Shown here: piece after piece, positions 17,415 to 26,015 of the stretch | Layout: the number at the start of each line of letters is the position of its first letter | How positions within the stretch are numbered: position 1 is the first letter of the stretch | Assembly: GCF_019551475.1 (NCBI RefSeq) | Contig: NZ_CP047159.1 | Span: 2,356,001-2,420,000 of the forward strand | Source: Prevotella sp. Rep29 | GTDB taxonomy: Bacteria; Bacteroidota; Bacteroidia; Bacteroidales; Bacteroidaceae | Length of the DNA stretch: 64,000 nucleotides | Reading direction: 5' to 3' | Program-made: the position numbers and the translations under genes | The notes under the pieces: model-generated | What the model was told of the DNA's origin: nothing | The model's database searches: none | What the model saw: the letters and a program-made list of their open reading frames with translations, nothing else

Positions 17415-19124
17415 ATGTCGATTTTGGTTGTTTTCAAATTGATAGGCTCGCTTGCTCTGTTGATGTATGGCATGAAGTCGATGAGCGAGAGCCTTCAGAA
17501 GATGGCTGGTTCACAACTGCGCCACGTTTTAGGTGCCATGACCACCAACCGTTTCACTGGTGTGCTGACAGGCACGTTTGTCACTGCGGCTGTACAGAGT
17601 TCAACGGCGACGACCGTGATGACCGTCTCGTTTGTGAACGCAGGACTTCTAACGCTGGCTCAAGCCATTTCGGTCATCATGGGAGCGAACATCGGCACCA
17701 CGCTGACGGCATGGATTATGAGTCTGGGCTTCTCGTTCAACATTGCCGACGTGGTCTATCCGGCATTCTTCATTGCCATCCTCTTAATCTATTCGAAGAA
17801 AAAACGCTATATCGGCGACTTCCTCTTTGGTATTGCCTTCATGTTCCTGGGACTGGGAACACTCCGACAGACCGGCATCGACATGCATCTGGGTGAGAAC
17901 CAGGCCGTGCTCGCCTTCTTCTCCAACTTCGACCCCGACAGTTTCCTGACAACCATCATCTTCCTCTTCATCGGCGGTGTGCTGACCATGGCGGTACAGT
18001 CGTCGGCAGCAGTCATGGCAATCACCATGATTCTCTGTTCCTCTGGCGTGCTCCCTATCTATCAAGGCATCGCACTGGTGATGGGCGAGAACCTCGGAAC
18101 GACCGTCACGTCGAACATCGCAGCCATGACAGCCAACACGCAGGCACGGCGCGCAGCCTTTGCCCACATGTTCTTCAACCTGTTCGGCATCGTCTGGATT
18201 CTATGTATCTTCAAACCATTCATCAACATGGTGTGCGGCTTTGTCGGATACGATGAGACACTGACCAAAGAGATGCCGGGATTCCTGGAGAATGCAGCCA
18301 AGCTGTCGTTCGTCCTGGCAGCCTTCCACACCTGCTTCAACCTTGCCAATACGTTCATCCTCATCTGGTTCATCCCACAAATTGAGCGTATTGTGTGTAA
18401 AGTCATCAACCCGAAGATGACGGAGGAAGAGGAAGACTTCCGCCTCCATTTCATACGCGGCGGTCTGATGAAAACGCCCGAACTCTCAGTGCTCGAGGCA
18501 CAAAAGGAAATTACCCTCTTTGCCGAACGCATCCAACGCATGTTCGGCATGGTGCGCGACCTGCTGGAAGAGAAAGACGAGACAAGCTTCGTCAAGCTCT
18601 ATTCACGCATTGAAAAATACGAAGGCATCTCCGACAACATGGAAATCGAAATAGCCAAATACCTGGACGAAGTGAGCGATGCCCACCTTTCAGACGACAC
18701 GAAAGCGAAAATCCGCGCCATGCTCCGCGAGATATCAGAGATAGAGAGTATCGGCGACGCCTGCTACAACATCGCACGATGCATCAACCGGCGCATCCGC
18801 GAGAAAGAGGATTTCACCGCCGACCAATATGAACACATGCACCAGATGATGGAACTCACCAACGAGGCACTCACACAGATGAACATCGCCCTCGCCGGAC
18901 GCAAGGAACACCTCGATGCCAACCGCTCCTTCAACATCGAAAACGAAATCAACAACTACCGCAACCAGCTCAAGAGCCAGAACATCAGCGACGTGAACGA
19001 CCACAAATACACCTACGGCATCGGCACGATGTACATGGACATCATCTCCGAATGCGAGAAACTGGGCGACTATGTGGTTAACGTCGTCGAGGCACGCATG
19101 GGTACACGGCAGAAAGACGCATGA
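17415..19124 (+). CDS. Na/Pi cotransporter with PhoU-like C-terminus
   Basis: A 569-residue membrane protein of the NptA/PNaS family. The duplicated QSS motifs are present (QSSTATTVM near 54 and QSSAAVMAITM near 195), each followed by GANIGTTLTAW or GENLGTTVTSN. After about eight membrane segments (to ~330) the C-terminal part (370-565) is a helical PhoU-like cytoplasmic domain. It should take up phosphate with sodium, or export it when reversed. It is monocistronic and reads towards the FKBP operon, from which it is separated by family A copy 2. Confidence 0.9.
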   Translation: MSILVVFKLIGSLALLMYGMKSMSESLQKMAGSQLRHVLGAMTTNRFTGVLTGTFVTAAVQSSTATTVMTVSFVNAGLLTLAQAISVIMGANIGTTLTAWIMSLGFSFNIADVVYPAFFIAILLIYSKKKRYIGDFLFGIAFMFLGLGTLRQTGIDMHLGENQAVLAFFSNFDPDSFLTTIIFLFIGGVLTMAVQSSAAVMAITMILCSSGVLPIYQGIALVMGENLGTTVTSNIAAMTANTQARRAAFAHMFFNLFGIVWILCIFKPFINMVCGFVGYDETLTKEMPGFLENAAKLSFVLAAFHTCFNLANTFILIWFIPQIERIVCKVINPKMTEEEEDFRLHFIRGGLMKTPELSVLEAQKEITLFAERIQRMFGMVRDLLEEKDETSFVKLYSRIEKYEGISDNMEIEIAKYLDEVSDAHLSDDTKAKIRAMLREISEIESIGDACYNIARCINRRIREKEDFTADQYEHMHQMMELTNEALTQMNIALAGRKEHLDANRSFNIENEINNYRNQLKSQNISDVNDHKYTYGIGTMYMDIISECEKLGDYVVNVVEARMGTRQKDA

Positions 19125-19209
19125 CCCCACATCGGGAGAACAACAGACACATCACCACCCCACAAGGGTGTCACCAAGAAAAAACAACTCGCCTATCCCC
19201 TCGCCACGA

Positions 19210-19424
19210 TTGTATATTTATACATCGCCTGCCGTTTGGATAGGCGATTCGTAAACAGTTGTATTTCAACGCATTAAGATAGCGTTTCCAAAAGTTCAAC
19301 TTTTGCGTCCTGAAAGTTCAACTTTCATCGTCTAAAAGTTCAACTTTTGCAAGCTAAAAGTTGAACTTTTGGAAAACGAAAGTTCAACCGTATATTTATA
19401 CGCCCTTTTCCGTATGTTTATACA
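19210..19424 (-). repeat. 215-bp palindrome-array element, copy 2 (family A)
   Basis: Inverted relative to the other three copies: the GTATAAACATAC / GGGCGTATAAATATAC flank is on the right (19389-19424). Units start at 19290, 19312, 19334 and 19356 with the cores AAAAGTTCAACTTTT, GAAAGTTCAACTTTC (both arm ends changed together), AAAAGTTCAACTTTT and AAAAGTTGAACTTTT. It lies between two convergent operons. Confidence 0.9.
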
Positions 19425-19445
19425 GGGTGTGAAGAAGCCCAAACC

Positions 19446-19496
19446 AACCCCACCCCTGCCCCTCCCCTACGAAGGGAGGGGAGCGCCTGACGGGAG
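19446..19496 (+). repeat. C/G-rich dispersed repeat (family C)
   Basis: CCCCACCCCTGCCCCTCCCC, then TACGAAGGGAGGGGAGCGCC and TGACGGGAG. The same string, with AAGAAGGG or AAAAAGGG in the middle, recurs at 47.86-47.92 and 48.2-48.54 kb. CCCTCCCCT pairs with AGGGAGGGG, so each copy forms a hairpin. Confidence 0.85.
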
Positions 19497-19658
19497 GAAA
19501 GACGCTGCGCTAATGGATAATTCTTTTAGTCGCTACGCTTGGTAAAAGCGTCAAAGACGATTAGACAATTGATAATGGATAAATATGGATTGAGCGGAGG
19601 ACCAAGTTTGATTAAAGTCTTCCGAACGTGAACGATTCCTTGAATCTGACGTTCTATT

Positions 19659-19706
19659 ATAAGTAAAGGCGACAAGTGAGGGTTTTCACTTGTCGCCTTT
19701 ACTTAT
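19659..19706. repeat. 20-bp perfect inverted repeat
   Basis: Arms ATAAGTAAAGGCGACAAGTG (19659-19678) and its exact complement (19687-19706), loop AGGGTTTT. It sits 77 bases beyond the end of the FKBP operon. No T-run follows on either strand, so it may be a terminator of an unusual kind or an RNA-stabilising hairpin. Confidence 0.8.
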
Positions 19707-19782
19707 GATGATACTGCCAGCATTGAGTGGTGCCGCTTGGCTTAGGGCTTCCGTGGCACTTAGCCTGGCAGCCGCTCTTGCG

Positions 19783-20670
19783 TTATTTCGCATTCACCTT
19801 TTCCAGTTCTACCGTGAAGATGAGGGTAGAATATGGCGGAATCTTACCTGCCTGACGCTCGCCGTATGCGAGGTTTTGCGGGATGTAGAGTTCCCACTTG
19901 CTGCCCTCGGGCATCATGGTGAGTGCTTCCGTCCAGCCTTTGATGACCTGGTTGGGACGGAAGGTGCTGGTCTGTGGGTCGCGCTTATAGGAGCTGTCAA
20001 ACTCTGTTCCGTCGATGAGATGTCCTTCGTATTTCACGACCACCTCATCGTCGTTCTTGGCTATGGCTCCCGTTCCCTGTCTCAAGACTTTGTATTGCAG
20101 TCCCGACGGCAGTGTCACGACACCCTCCTTCTGCGCATTCTCAGCCAAGAAGCGCTCGCCCTGCTCTCTCACCTGGCGTCCTTTCTTTTCGCGCAAAGCG
20201 GTTGAAGCATTTCGTGCATAGGTGCCGGCTGCTTCCGGGGTGAAATGCGTGGTCACTTTTTTCAGTGCATCGGCAAAACCACGTGTGAACACATCTTTGT
20301 CCAAAGCCATGTCGGTGCCCTCAAACTCTTTGCTCATTTCGGGCAACATGCGCTTCATGACGATGTTTGCTATCCGAATGCCTGCGCTGTACGCATTATC
20401 TTTCGGATCGCCTTTGATTCCATCCTCAAAACCGCGAATCACGTCCGGCATGTTCACGCTGTCCACATTGAAGTTGCCCTTGAGGAAACCCATCAGTTCG
20501 CGGGTCACGTCCATGCCCATGGCATAGCTCAACGAATCGGCAGAAGTGACAATCTTCACGGGCTGGACAGTGCTTGCCGCAGTCTTCTTGCCTTTGTTCT
20601 TTTGAGCGGCGACGGTATTAAAAGAAGCACTCGCCACGAAGACGAGTGCTAAAAGGATGATTTTTCTCAT
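19783..20670 (-). CDS. FKBP-type peptidyl-prolyl isomerase, periplasmic
   Basis: A 295-residue protein with a signal peptide (MRKIILLALVFVASASFNTVA, no lipobox Cys), an FKBP_N dimerisation/chaperone region (about 40-180) and a C-terminal FKBP domain (190-292). Active-site residues are in place: KYEG, EFDSSYKR, QVIKGWTEAL and AYGERQ. It should speed proline isomerisation and chaperone exported proteins. It is the last of four consecutive FKBP genes; its start overlaps the preceding gene by four bases (ATGA). Confidence 0.9.
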   Translation of the reverse strand: MRKIILLALVFVASASFNTVAAQKNKGKKTAASTVQPVKIVTSADSLSYAMGMDVTRELMGFLKGNFNVDSVNMPDVIRGFEDGIKGDPKDNAYSAGIRIANIVMKRMLPEMSKEFEGTDMALDKDVFTRGFADALKKVTTHFTPEAAGTYARNASTALREKKGRQVREQGERFLAENAQKEGVVTLPSGLQYKVLRQGTGAIAKNDDEVVVKYEGHLIDGTEFDSSYKRDPQTSTFRPNQVIKGWTEALTMMPEGSKWELYIPQNLAYGERQAGKIPPYSTLIFTVELEKVNAK

Positions 20671-21578
20671 TTCTTCTGTGCGTTAGGAGCAGCAGCCGGT
20701 GTGCTTGGTGCAGCAGGCTCTGGTTTCTTTTCGATGCTGAGCAGTTCCACTTTGAAAATCAATGTCGAACCCGGCAGGATGTCTCTTCCGGCACCGTTGT
20801 CACCGTATGCCAGTTCAGCAGGGATGTAGAGTTCCCATGTTGAGCCGACAGGCATCATGGTGAGAGCCTCCTTGAAACCGGCGATGTTGCGGTTGAGGGG
20901 CATAACGGCAGGCTGTTCGCGGTCGTATGTGCTGTCGAACACGTCGCCGTTGATGTTCTTGCCTTCATAGTTGACTTTCACCATATCGTCCTCTGTCGGC
21001 TTCGGACCGTTACCGGCTTTGACGATTTTGTACTGCAAGCCGCTTTCGGTGGTTACCACTCCCGACTTCTTTTTATTCTCCTCGAGGAATTTCTGGTTAG
21101 CTTTCTTGTTCTCAGCAATCATCTTCTCCTGCACATCGTTCAACAGTTTGTTTGCCTTGTCCATGTCGATGGCAGGAGTGCCGTTCAGTGCAGAGAGAAC
21201 ACCCTTGAGGAAGGTGGTCTTCGAGAGCTTCAGGTCTTTCATCATGGCAAACTGCTTCACGGTGCCGTCATACTGCTCACCCATCTGTATACCAATCATC
21301 TGACCGAGGAAGTAAGCCTTCTTAGCCTTGTCTTCGCTCACTTTAAGACCTTCCTGCAAGCCCTTTTCGAACTGTCCGAAATGAGCAGAGTCGATACCAG
21401 CCTGCATCTGCAGCACCTCTTTGTTCAGCCCCATCTGCATAGACGACATAGCACCCATGGCATAGCTCACAGAGTCAGAATTGTTCTTCAAATCCACCTT
21501 GGCATTGTTGCCTTTTCCACATGAAGCCATCAGCGTAACGACTGCAGCTGTCATGATCACAAACATTGTTTTTTTCAT
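20667..21578 (-). CDS. FKBP-type peptidyl-prolyl isomerase lipoprotein
   Basis: A 303-residue protein with a lipoprotein signal (MKKTMFVIMTAAVVTLMASC), an FKBP_N region and an FKBP domain (about 180-285), and a Pro/Ala-rich tail (KKPEPAAPSTPAAAPNAQKK). Most active-site positions are kept (NYEG, VFDSTYDR, AYGDNGAG), but the Trp at the floor of the pocket is Phe (NIAGFKEAL). It is the third gene of the FKBP operon. Confidence 0.88.
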   Translation of the reverse strand: MKKTMFVIMTAAVVTLMASCGKGNNAKVDLKNNSDSVSYAMGAMSSMQMGLNKEVLQMQAGIDSAHFGQFEKGLQEGLKVSEDKAKKAYFLGQMIGIQMGEQYDGTVKQFAMMKDLKLSKTTFLKGVLSALNGTPAIDMDKANKLLNDVQEKMIAENKKANQKFLEENKKKSGVVTTESGLQYKIVKAGNGPKPTEDDMVKVNYEGKNINGDVFDSTYDREQPAVMPLNRNIAGFKEALTMMPVGSTWELYIPAELAYGDNGAGRDILPGSTLIFKVELLSIEKKPEPAAPSTPAAAPNAQKK

Positions 21579-21591
21579 GGTTTTAACTTGT

Positions 21592-22473
21592 TTAATTGTT
21601 AGTTATCTTCTTTTTGATTGAAATGACATGTATTTTATAGATAAGGGCGGAGAAGGGTTTTATCTTCTCTTTCTCTTTTCCTTGCTCTACGAGTTTCCAC
21701 GGCACATAGACCTCCCACGTGGCACCCGCCTTCATCCTGCGCACAGCCTCGCGGATGGCTGTCGGCACCTCTTCCACTCGCTTCACGCGCGGATTGCCGC
21801 CGAAAGTGGTGGCTACCTGTTGGTTGTCTATCGTGCGTATCTCCTCATTGTAGGTCACGATGGCAGTGTCTTCCGGCATGTTGCCGCTGCCGCCATAAAT
21901 CACTTGATAAAGCACTCCGCCAGGCAGTTTACCGACATCCTCGGCTTTTGCCTTTTCTGCCATGAACTGCTCGTTCCGTTTCTTGTTGTCCTCGAACTTC
22001 TTCAGGTTATAGTCGAGTTCCATCTTGCTGACACACCGCTCCACGAACTGAGCCATGTTCTCCGTCGGCAGTTTGTTCTTTCCGCTCACGCCGTCATACA
22101 TTCCATCCATAAAGATGGTTGGCGAAAGTTGTTTGCCGTCGTCGTTGCGAAACACCCGTTCGTTGGTATTCTCCACGATGCCCAGCCCTTGCAGCACACC
22201 GAAGTAGTAAGCCACCCGCTCTTTATCACCACTGGCTTCACTCCCCTCTTGGATTCCTTTGAGCACTTCGTTGAGATATTCCTCCTCGATGCCGTAATCC
22301 GCCAGATGTTCCCGCAGATGACTGCCGTTGAGCTGTCCGACGGCATAGCTCAGCGTGTCGGCATCGGTTGCCATCTGATTGGTGTCAGTCGTCCCCTGAC
22401 AGGCACTGACCATTGCTCCGACACTGAGGGCTGCCAGGAAAATGAGTCCGGTTCGCATGGCTGTGGTTTTCAT
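21592..22473 (-). CDS. Degenerate FKBP-family lipoprotein
   Basis: A 293-residue lipoprotein (MKTTAMRTGLIFLAALSVGA, then MVSACQG). The FKBP_N part is recognisable (DTLSYAVGQLNGSHLREHLA, near residue 38), but the FKBP domain has lost the signature residues: where its neighbours have YEG...FDSS it has YNEEIRTIDNQQVATTF, and where they have GW it has AIREAVRRM. It has kept the fold's final strands (ATWEVYVPWKLV, ALIYKIHVISI). It is probably a chaperone or binding protein without isomerase activity. Second gene of the operon, 13 bases from the next. Confidence 0.8.
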   Translation of the reverse strand: MKTTAMRTGLIFLAALSVGAMVSACQGTTDTNQMATDADTLSYAVGQLNGSHLREHLADYGIEEEYLNEVLKGIQEGSEASGDKERVAYYFGVLQGLGIVENTNERVFRNDDGKQLSPTIFMDGMYDGVSGKNKLPTENMAQFVERCVSKMELDYNLKKFEDNKKRNEQFMAEKAKAEDVGKLPGGVLYQVIYGGSGNMPEDTAIVTYNEEIRTIDNQQVATTFGGNPRVKRVEEVPTAIREAVRRMKAGATWEVYVPWKLVEQGKEKEKIKPFSALIYKIHVISIKKKITNN

Positions 22474-22484
22474 TCAGTTACGGA

Positions 22485-23090
22485 TTAGAGCACTTCCAGC
22501 AACTCTACGTCGAAGATGAGGGTGGCAAACGGCGGAATCATCTGTCCTGCGCCATGCTCACCATAACCCAGTCGGTAGGGAATGAAGAAGCGATATTTCG
22601 CACCTTCCTTCATCAGCTGCAGTCCTTCGGTCCATCCCGTGATGACCTGGTCGAGCCCGAACACAGCCGGTTCTCCGCGCTGCACGCTGCTGTCGAACAC
22701 CGTCCCGTCGGTCAGGAAGCCCTCGTAGTGGCAACGCACCTTGTCGGTAGCCTTCGGACTCTTGCCCGTTCCTTCCTGCAGCACCATATACTGCAAACCG
22801 CTGTCACGAGTCACGACTCCGTCTTTCTTGGCGTTCTCTTCCAGATATTTCTTGCCTTCTTCCTTGGCAACCTGTCCTTTGGCTTGACGCTCTTCGTTCA
22901 GTTTTTCTTCTTTCTTTTTGAAATAGTCTTCCACGATGGCCTGTGCATCTTTGTGAGACACTTTCAGATCGTTGCCTGCGATGATGTCCTTGATGGCAGC
23001 AGCAAACTCGTCCACGTTAAGGTCGGTTGCTCCCATTTGTACCAACTGGCGTCCGATGCCAAGTCCTAAGGCATAACTTACTTTTTCCAT
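22485..23090 (-). CDS. fklB: FKBP-type peptidyl-prolyl isomerase, FklB-like
   Basis: A 201-residue protein without a signal peptide, so cytoplasmic if the start is right (MEKVSYALGLGIGRQLVQMG). FKBP_N at 1-95; FKBP domain 100-200 with all expected residues (HYEGFLTDGTVFDSSVQRGE, VITGWTEGL, GYGEHGAG). First of four FKBP genes in one operon; a TAACTTTG box lies at 23133-23140 upstream, although no clear -33 element goes with it. The other three members carry export signals, so the operon serves both sides of the membrane. Confidence 0.9.
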   Translation of the reverse strand: MEKVSYALGLGIGRQLVQMGATDLNVDEFAAAIKDIIAGNDLKVSHKDAQAIVEDYFKKKEEKLNEERQAKGQVAKEEGKKYLEENAKKDGVVTRDSGLQYMVLQEGTGKSPKATDKVRCHYEGFLTDGTVFDSSVQRGEPAVFGLDQVITGWTEGLQLMKEGAKYRFFIPYRLGYGEHGAGQMIPPFATLIFDVELLEVL

Positions 23091-23315
23091 ATTCTTCGCT
23101 TGTCTTTATAAACAAAAATGATTAAAACGACGCAAAGTTACTATTTTTCTTGATTACATCGGAATATTTGAAGAAAATTTTGCTTTATTTATGTTGCTTT
23201 ACGTTTCTTACTTTTGACATTTTTTCGTATATTTGCAAACAAGCCTGTTATCAGGCTGAATAGTTCCTAATAGACAAAAACAGAGATTAGTAATTAATAA
23301 ATCAAGATTGGTAAG

Positions 23316-24014
23316 ATGAAAAAGATTGTAGTTCTGACAGGTGCCGGCATGTCGGCAGAGAGCGGCATCAACACCTTCCGCGATTCGGGCGGTTTGTGGG
23401 AACAATATCCCGTGGAGCAGGTGGCTTCGCACGAGGGATGGGAGCGCGACCCGGAATTGGTGACCCGCTTCTACAACGAGCGGCGCAAACAACTTTTCAC
23501 TTGTAAGCCGAACGAAGGACATCGGCTGCTGGCGCAGTTGGAAGAGACATATGACGTGACGATTATCACACAAAACGTAGATAACCTGCACGAAGTGGCA
23601 GGTTCGAGCCATGTGATTCACCTGCACGGTGAACTGACGAAGGTTTGTTCCAGTCGCGACGTAGACGACCCGCGCTATATCCGGACGCTGACGGCGGAAA
23701 ACTGCGAGGTGCAACCGGGCGAGAAGGCTGGCGACGGCTCGCTGCTCCGACCCTACATCGTATTCTTTGGAGAAGCCGTTCCCAACATCGGAGTCGCTGC
23801 AGAATTCTGTCAGCAGGCTGACATCTTCATTGTCATCGGCACATCAATGGCGGTCTATCCGGCTGCCGGACTGATTCACTACGTGCGACCGGAAGTGCCA
23901 GTCTATCTAATCGACCCGAAACCTGTCAACGCCAGCCACAGCGGCGGCATCACCTTCATTCAGAAAGGTGCGTCGGAAGGCATGAAGGAAGTGATTGCGT
24001 TAATTGATAATTGA
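23316..24014 (+). CDS. cobB: Sirtuin NAD-dependent protein deacylase, zinc site reduced
   Basis: A 232-residue class III-like sirtuin. Motifs: GAGMSAESGINTFRD (9-23), TQNVDNLH (85-92), HLHGEL with catalytic H104, and GTSMAVYPAAGL. Y53 and R56 (YNERR) match the Tyr-x-x-Arg pair that binds succinyl- or malonyl-lysine in SIRT5/CobB proteins, so desuccinylation is likely. The zinc-binding region is shortened: only C111 and C130 are present instead of four Cys. The protein is otherwise complete. It diverges from the FKBP operon and is followed by a terminator. Confidence 0.9.
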   Translation: MKKIVVLTGAGMSAESGINTFRDSGGLWEQYPVEQVASHEGWERDPELVTRFYNERRKQLFTCKPNEGHRLLAQLEETYDVTIITQNVDNLHEVAGSSHVIHLHGELTKVCSSRDVDDPRYIRTLTAENCEVQPGEKAGDGSLLRPYIVFFGEAVPNIGVAAEFCQQADIFIVIGTSMAVYPAAGLIHYVRPEVPVYLIDPKPVNASHSGGITFIQKGASEGMKEVIALIDN

Positions 24015-24096
24015 AAATTGACAATTGATAAATATGGTTACTTATTAAGTTCTGTGGAATCTGCGGTATAATCACAAATCAAACTATCAAACAAAA

Positions 24097-24129
24097 AAGG
24101 CGGGCGTTCCATCACGGAGCACCCGCCTT
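24097..24129 (+). terminator. Hairpin between sirtuin gene and minus-strand hypothetical
   Basis: AAGGCGGGCGTTCC pairs with GGAGCACCCGCCTT across ATCAC. It is preceded by an A-run, so it may also end the transcript arriving on the minus strand. Confidence 0.7.
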
Positions 24130-24177
24130 GCTGATAAAATAGGACTTAATTACTTAAGGTATATATAGAGTATGGAT

Positions 24178-24837
24178 TTATCTTCGTGTGCCGCCGAACT
24201 GCCCCTTGCTGCCACTGCCCGAGTTGGATGGTGCCACGCTTCCCCGTGAGCTGCTGTTCGGACGCGTGCTCGTTGCAGGACGGCTGTTCACATTATTACC
24301 GAAACGGTCGTTGTTGTTTTTATACTGGCGGTTGTTCGTACCGGTCGGACCGCTGTTGCGCCATGTACTGCTATTCGTCGTGCTCCTGGTGACACGCGGG
24401 TTGTACCAACTGGCGCCTCTGTTCTTTCCTCCCCTGAAAGTGGAATAAGTGGCAGGACGCGGGTAGTAGAACCGACTGCGATTGGTATAGCGGTCGTAGA
24501 TGCGCAGATAGATGTTGCGCCCGTCCCAAACAATCGGACGATAGAAGTAGGGCACATTGCAGTAGCGACGATACTGACTAGTGGTGAGCACGTAGCGCAG
24601 GTCGGCGTTACGACGGTCCCAATAGATGCTGTAATAGCCGCTCGTGCCGCTGATGGTCAGCAGATAGTCGAGATTGATTTCATAGACCATTTCCTGCTGT
24701 ATGGTGTTCAGTCCCAGCTCGTAAGCCATCTTGTCGGTCAGGAAGAGTGCTTCCGTCCGTGCTTGCGTATAACTCAGTGCGTTCGCAGATACCGTGAAGG
24801 TAATCATTGCTACGAAGGTAAAAATCCAGCGTCTCAT
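24178..24837 (-). CDS. Secreted hypothetical with Asn/Ser/Gly/Arg-rich tail
   Basis: A 219-residue protein with a signal peptide (MRRWIFTFVAMITFTVSANA). Residues 22-130 are a Tyr-rich folded part (RYVLTTSQYRRYCNVPYFYR), and from about 135 to the end the chain is low-complexity (N, S, G, R, T), likely disordered. I recognise no Pfam family with confidence. It is a single gene between a terminator and the dapF promoter region. Confidence 0.7.
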   Translation of the reverse strand: MRRWIFTFVAMITFTVSANALSYTQARTEALFLTDKMAYELGLNTIQQEMVYEINLDYLLTISGTSGYYSIYWDRRNADLRYVLTTSQYRRYCNVPYFYRPIVWDGRNIYLRIYDRYTNRSRFYYPRPATYSTFRGGKNRGASWYNPRVTRSTTNSSTWRNSGPTGTNNRQYKNNNDRFGNNVNSRPATSTRPNSSSRGSVAPSNSGSGSKGQFGGTRR

Positions 24838-24999
24838 AGTCGTAATGTTTTAAAAGTTCAACATGTTTGTTTCTCTGCTGCAAAGATGCATCAATTTCCG
24901 CACACCCCAAAACGGTAATCCCTAAAAATGAGAGGGGAAATCCCTATTTGTCGGAAGGGAATATGGTAGGGGCTTGACTATAGCTTTTTGCTAAAATAT

Positions 25000-25030
25000 T
25001 TTGCCGGCTGTATATATTTGTTTACTTTTG
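25000..25030 (+). promoter_or_regulatory. Promoter of dapF
   Basis: TTTG (25000-25003), exactly 19 bases, TACTTTTG (25023-25030). The ATG follows at 25052. Confidence 0.8.
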
Positions 25031-25051
25031 CTGCAAAAGTAAAGAAGACAT

Positions 25052-25900
25052 ATGGGAAAATCGATTTGTTTCTCTAAGATGGAGGCGGCTGGCAACGACT
25101 ACATTTATATATATGCGTCGCAATATCCGGTGACTGACCCGGTAGCGACAGCCATACAATGGAGCAACCGCCATTCTGGCATCGGCAGCGACGGACTGGT
25201 GCTTATCGAAAAGTCGATGGACGGCGATGCCGATTTCTCCATGCGCATCTTCAACGCCGACGGCTCGGAAGCACGGATGTGTGGAAACGCTGCCTGCTGT
25301 GTCGGGCGATATGTCTATGAGAAGGGACTCACAAACCACACCATCGTCCGCCTGTCCACTCGCTCGGGTATCAAGATTTTACGCCTGGAGGTAGCAGAGG
25401 GACATGTTCAGAAGGTGAGCGTCGATATGCAAGAGCCTTCGCTGGATGCTCCGGAACTGTTCCGCCCACCGTCATCTGGCATGCTGCATGCCGACGGGAA
25501 GTCGTTCAAAGGGACATTTGTGTCGATAGGTAACCCACATTTTGTGGTGATGACGGACAACATTGAGCTGATTGACCTTTCCCATGACGGCAGGTTGCTC
25601 TCCATCCACGAGGCGTTCCCTGAAGGGTGCAACATCGAGTTTGTGGAATATCTGGGGAACGACGAGGTGCGGATGCGGGTCTGGGAGCGTGGCAGCGGCA
25701 TCACGATGGCATGTGGCACGGGAGCCTGTGCCGTAGCGGTAGCCTCCGTCATGCACCGACGCACGGGGCGCACCGTGCGCATTCATGCCGATGGCGGCTG
25801 TATGGAAGTGGAATGGCGCGCTGCCGACAACCACCTCCTGCTCACCAGTCCTGCTCGCTTCGTGTTTGAAGGAACAGCTTTTTTGCTAAACGAAAAATAA
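25052..25900 (+). CDS. dapF: Diaminopimelate epimerase
   Basis: A 282-residue protein. Both catalytic cysteines are seen: C77 in RMCGNAACCVGRYV and the second in MACGTGACAVAVA. Further motifs are KMEAAGNDYIY, RIFNADGSEARMCG and IGNPHFVVM. It converts LL- to meso-diaminopimelate in lysine and peptidoglycan synthesis. The last bases of the gene overlap a signal-peptide fragment on the other strand that belongs to the AT-rich island, so the island begins right at the 3' end of dapF. Confidence 0.95.
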   Translation: MGKSICFSKMEAAGNDYIYIYASQYPVTDPVATAIQWSNRHSGIGSDGLVLIEKSMDGDADFSMRIFNADGSEARMCGNAACCVGRYVYEKGLTNHTIVRLSTRSGIKILRLEVAEGHVQKVSVDMQEPSLDAPELFRPPSSGMLHADGKSFKGTFVSIGNPHFVVMTDNIELIDLSHDGRLLSIHEAFPEGCNIEFVEYLGNDEVRMRVWERGSGITMACGTGACAVAVASVMHRRTGRTVRIHADGGCMEVEWRAADNHLLLTSPARFVFEGTAFLLNEK

Positions 25901-25942
25901 GGCGCATAGCAGTAGGGCGATATGGAGGAGAAAGTGGTTCAT
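25886..25942 (-). pseudogene. Signal-peptide fragment, copy 1
   Basis: Encodes MNHFLLHIALLLCALFFV and then a stop; the stop lies inside the 3' end of dapF. The first 14 residues match the start of the intact gene at 27728-28126 (MNRLLLHIALLLCA) except for two positions. It looks like the remnant of a duplicated secreted-protein gene. Confidence 0.7.
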
Positions 25943-26015
25943 TTATTCTATATGTCTTGTTAAAAGATTCATTTGTCAATACTTTCTTGTGACTTTTATG
26001 GGTACTAATATAACG

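Noticed and set aside
21592..22473. Degenerate FKBP as a pseudogene
   Set aside because: The frame is full length with intact lipoprotein signal and tight operon spacing; loss of the active site looks like a change of function.
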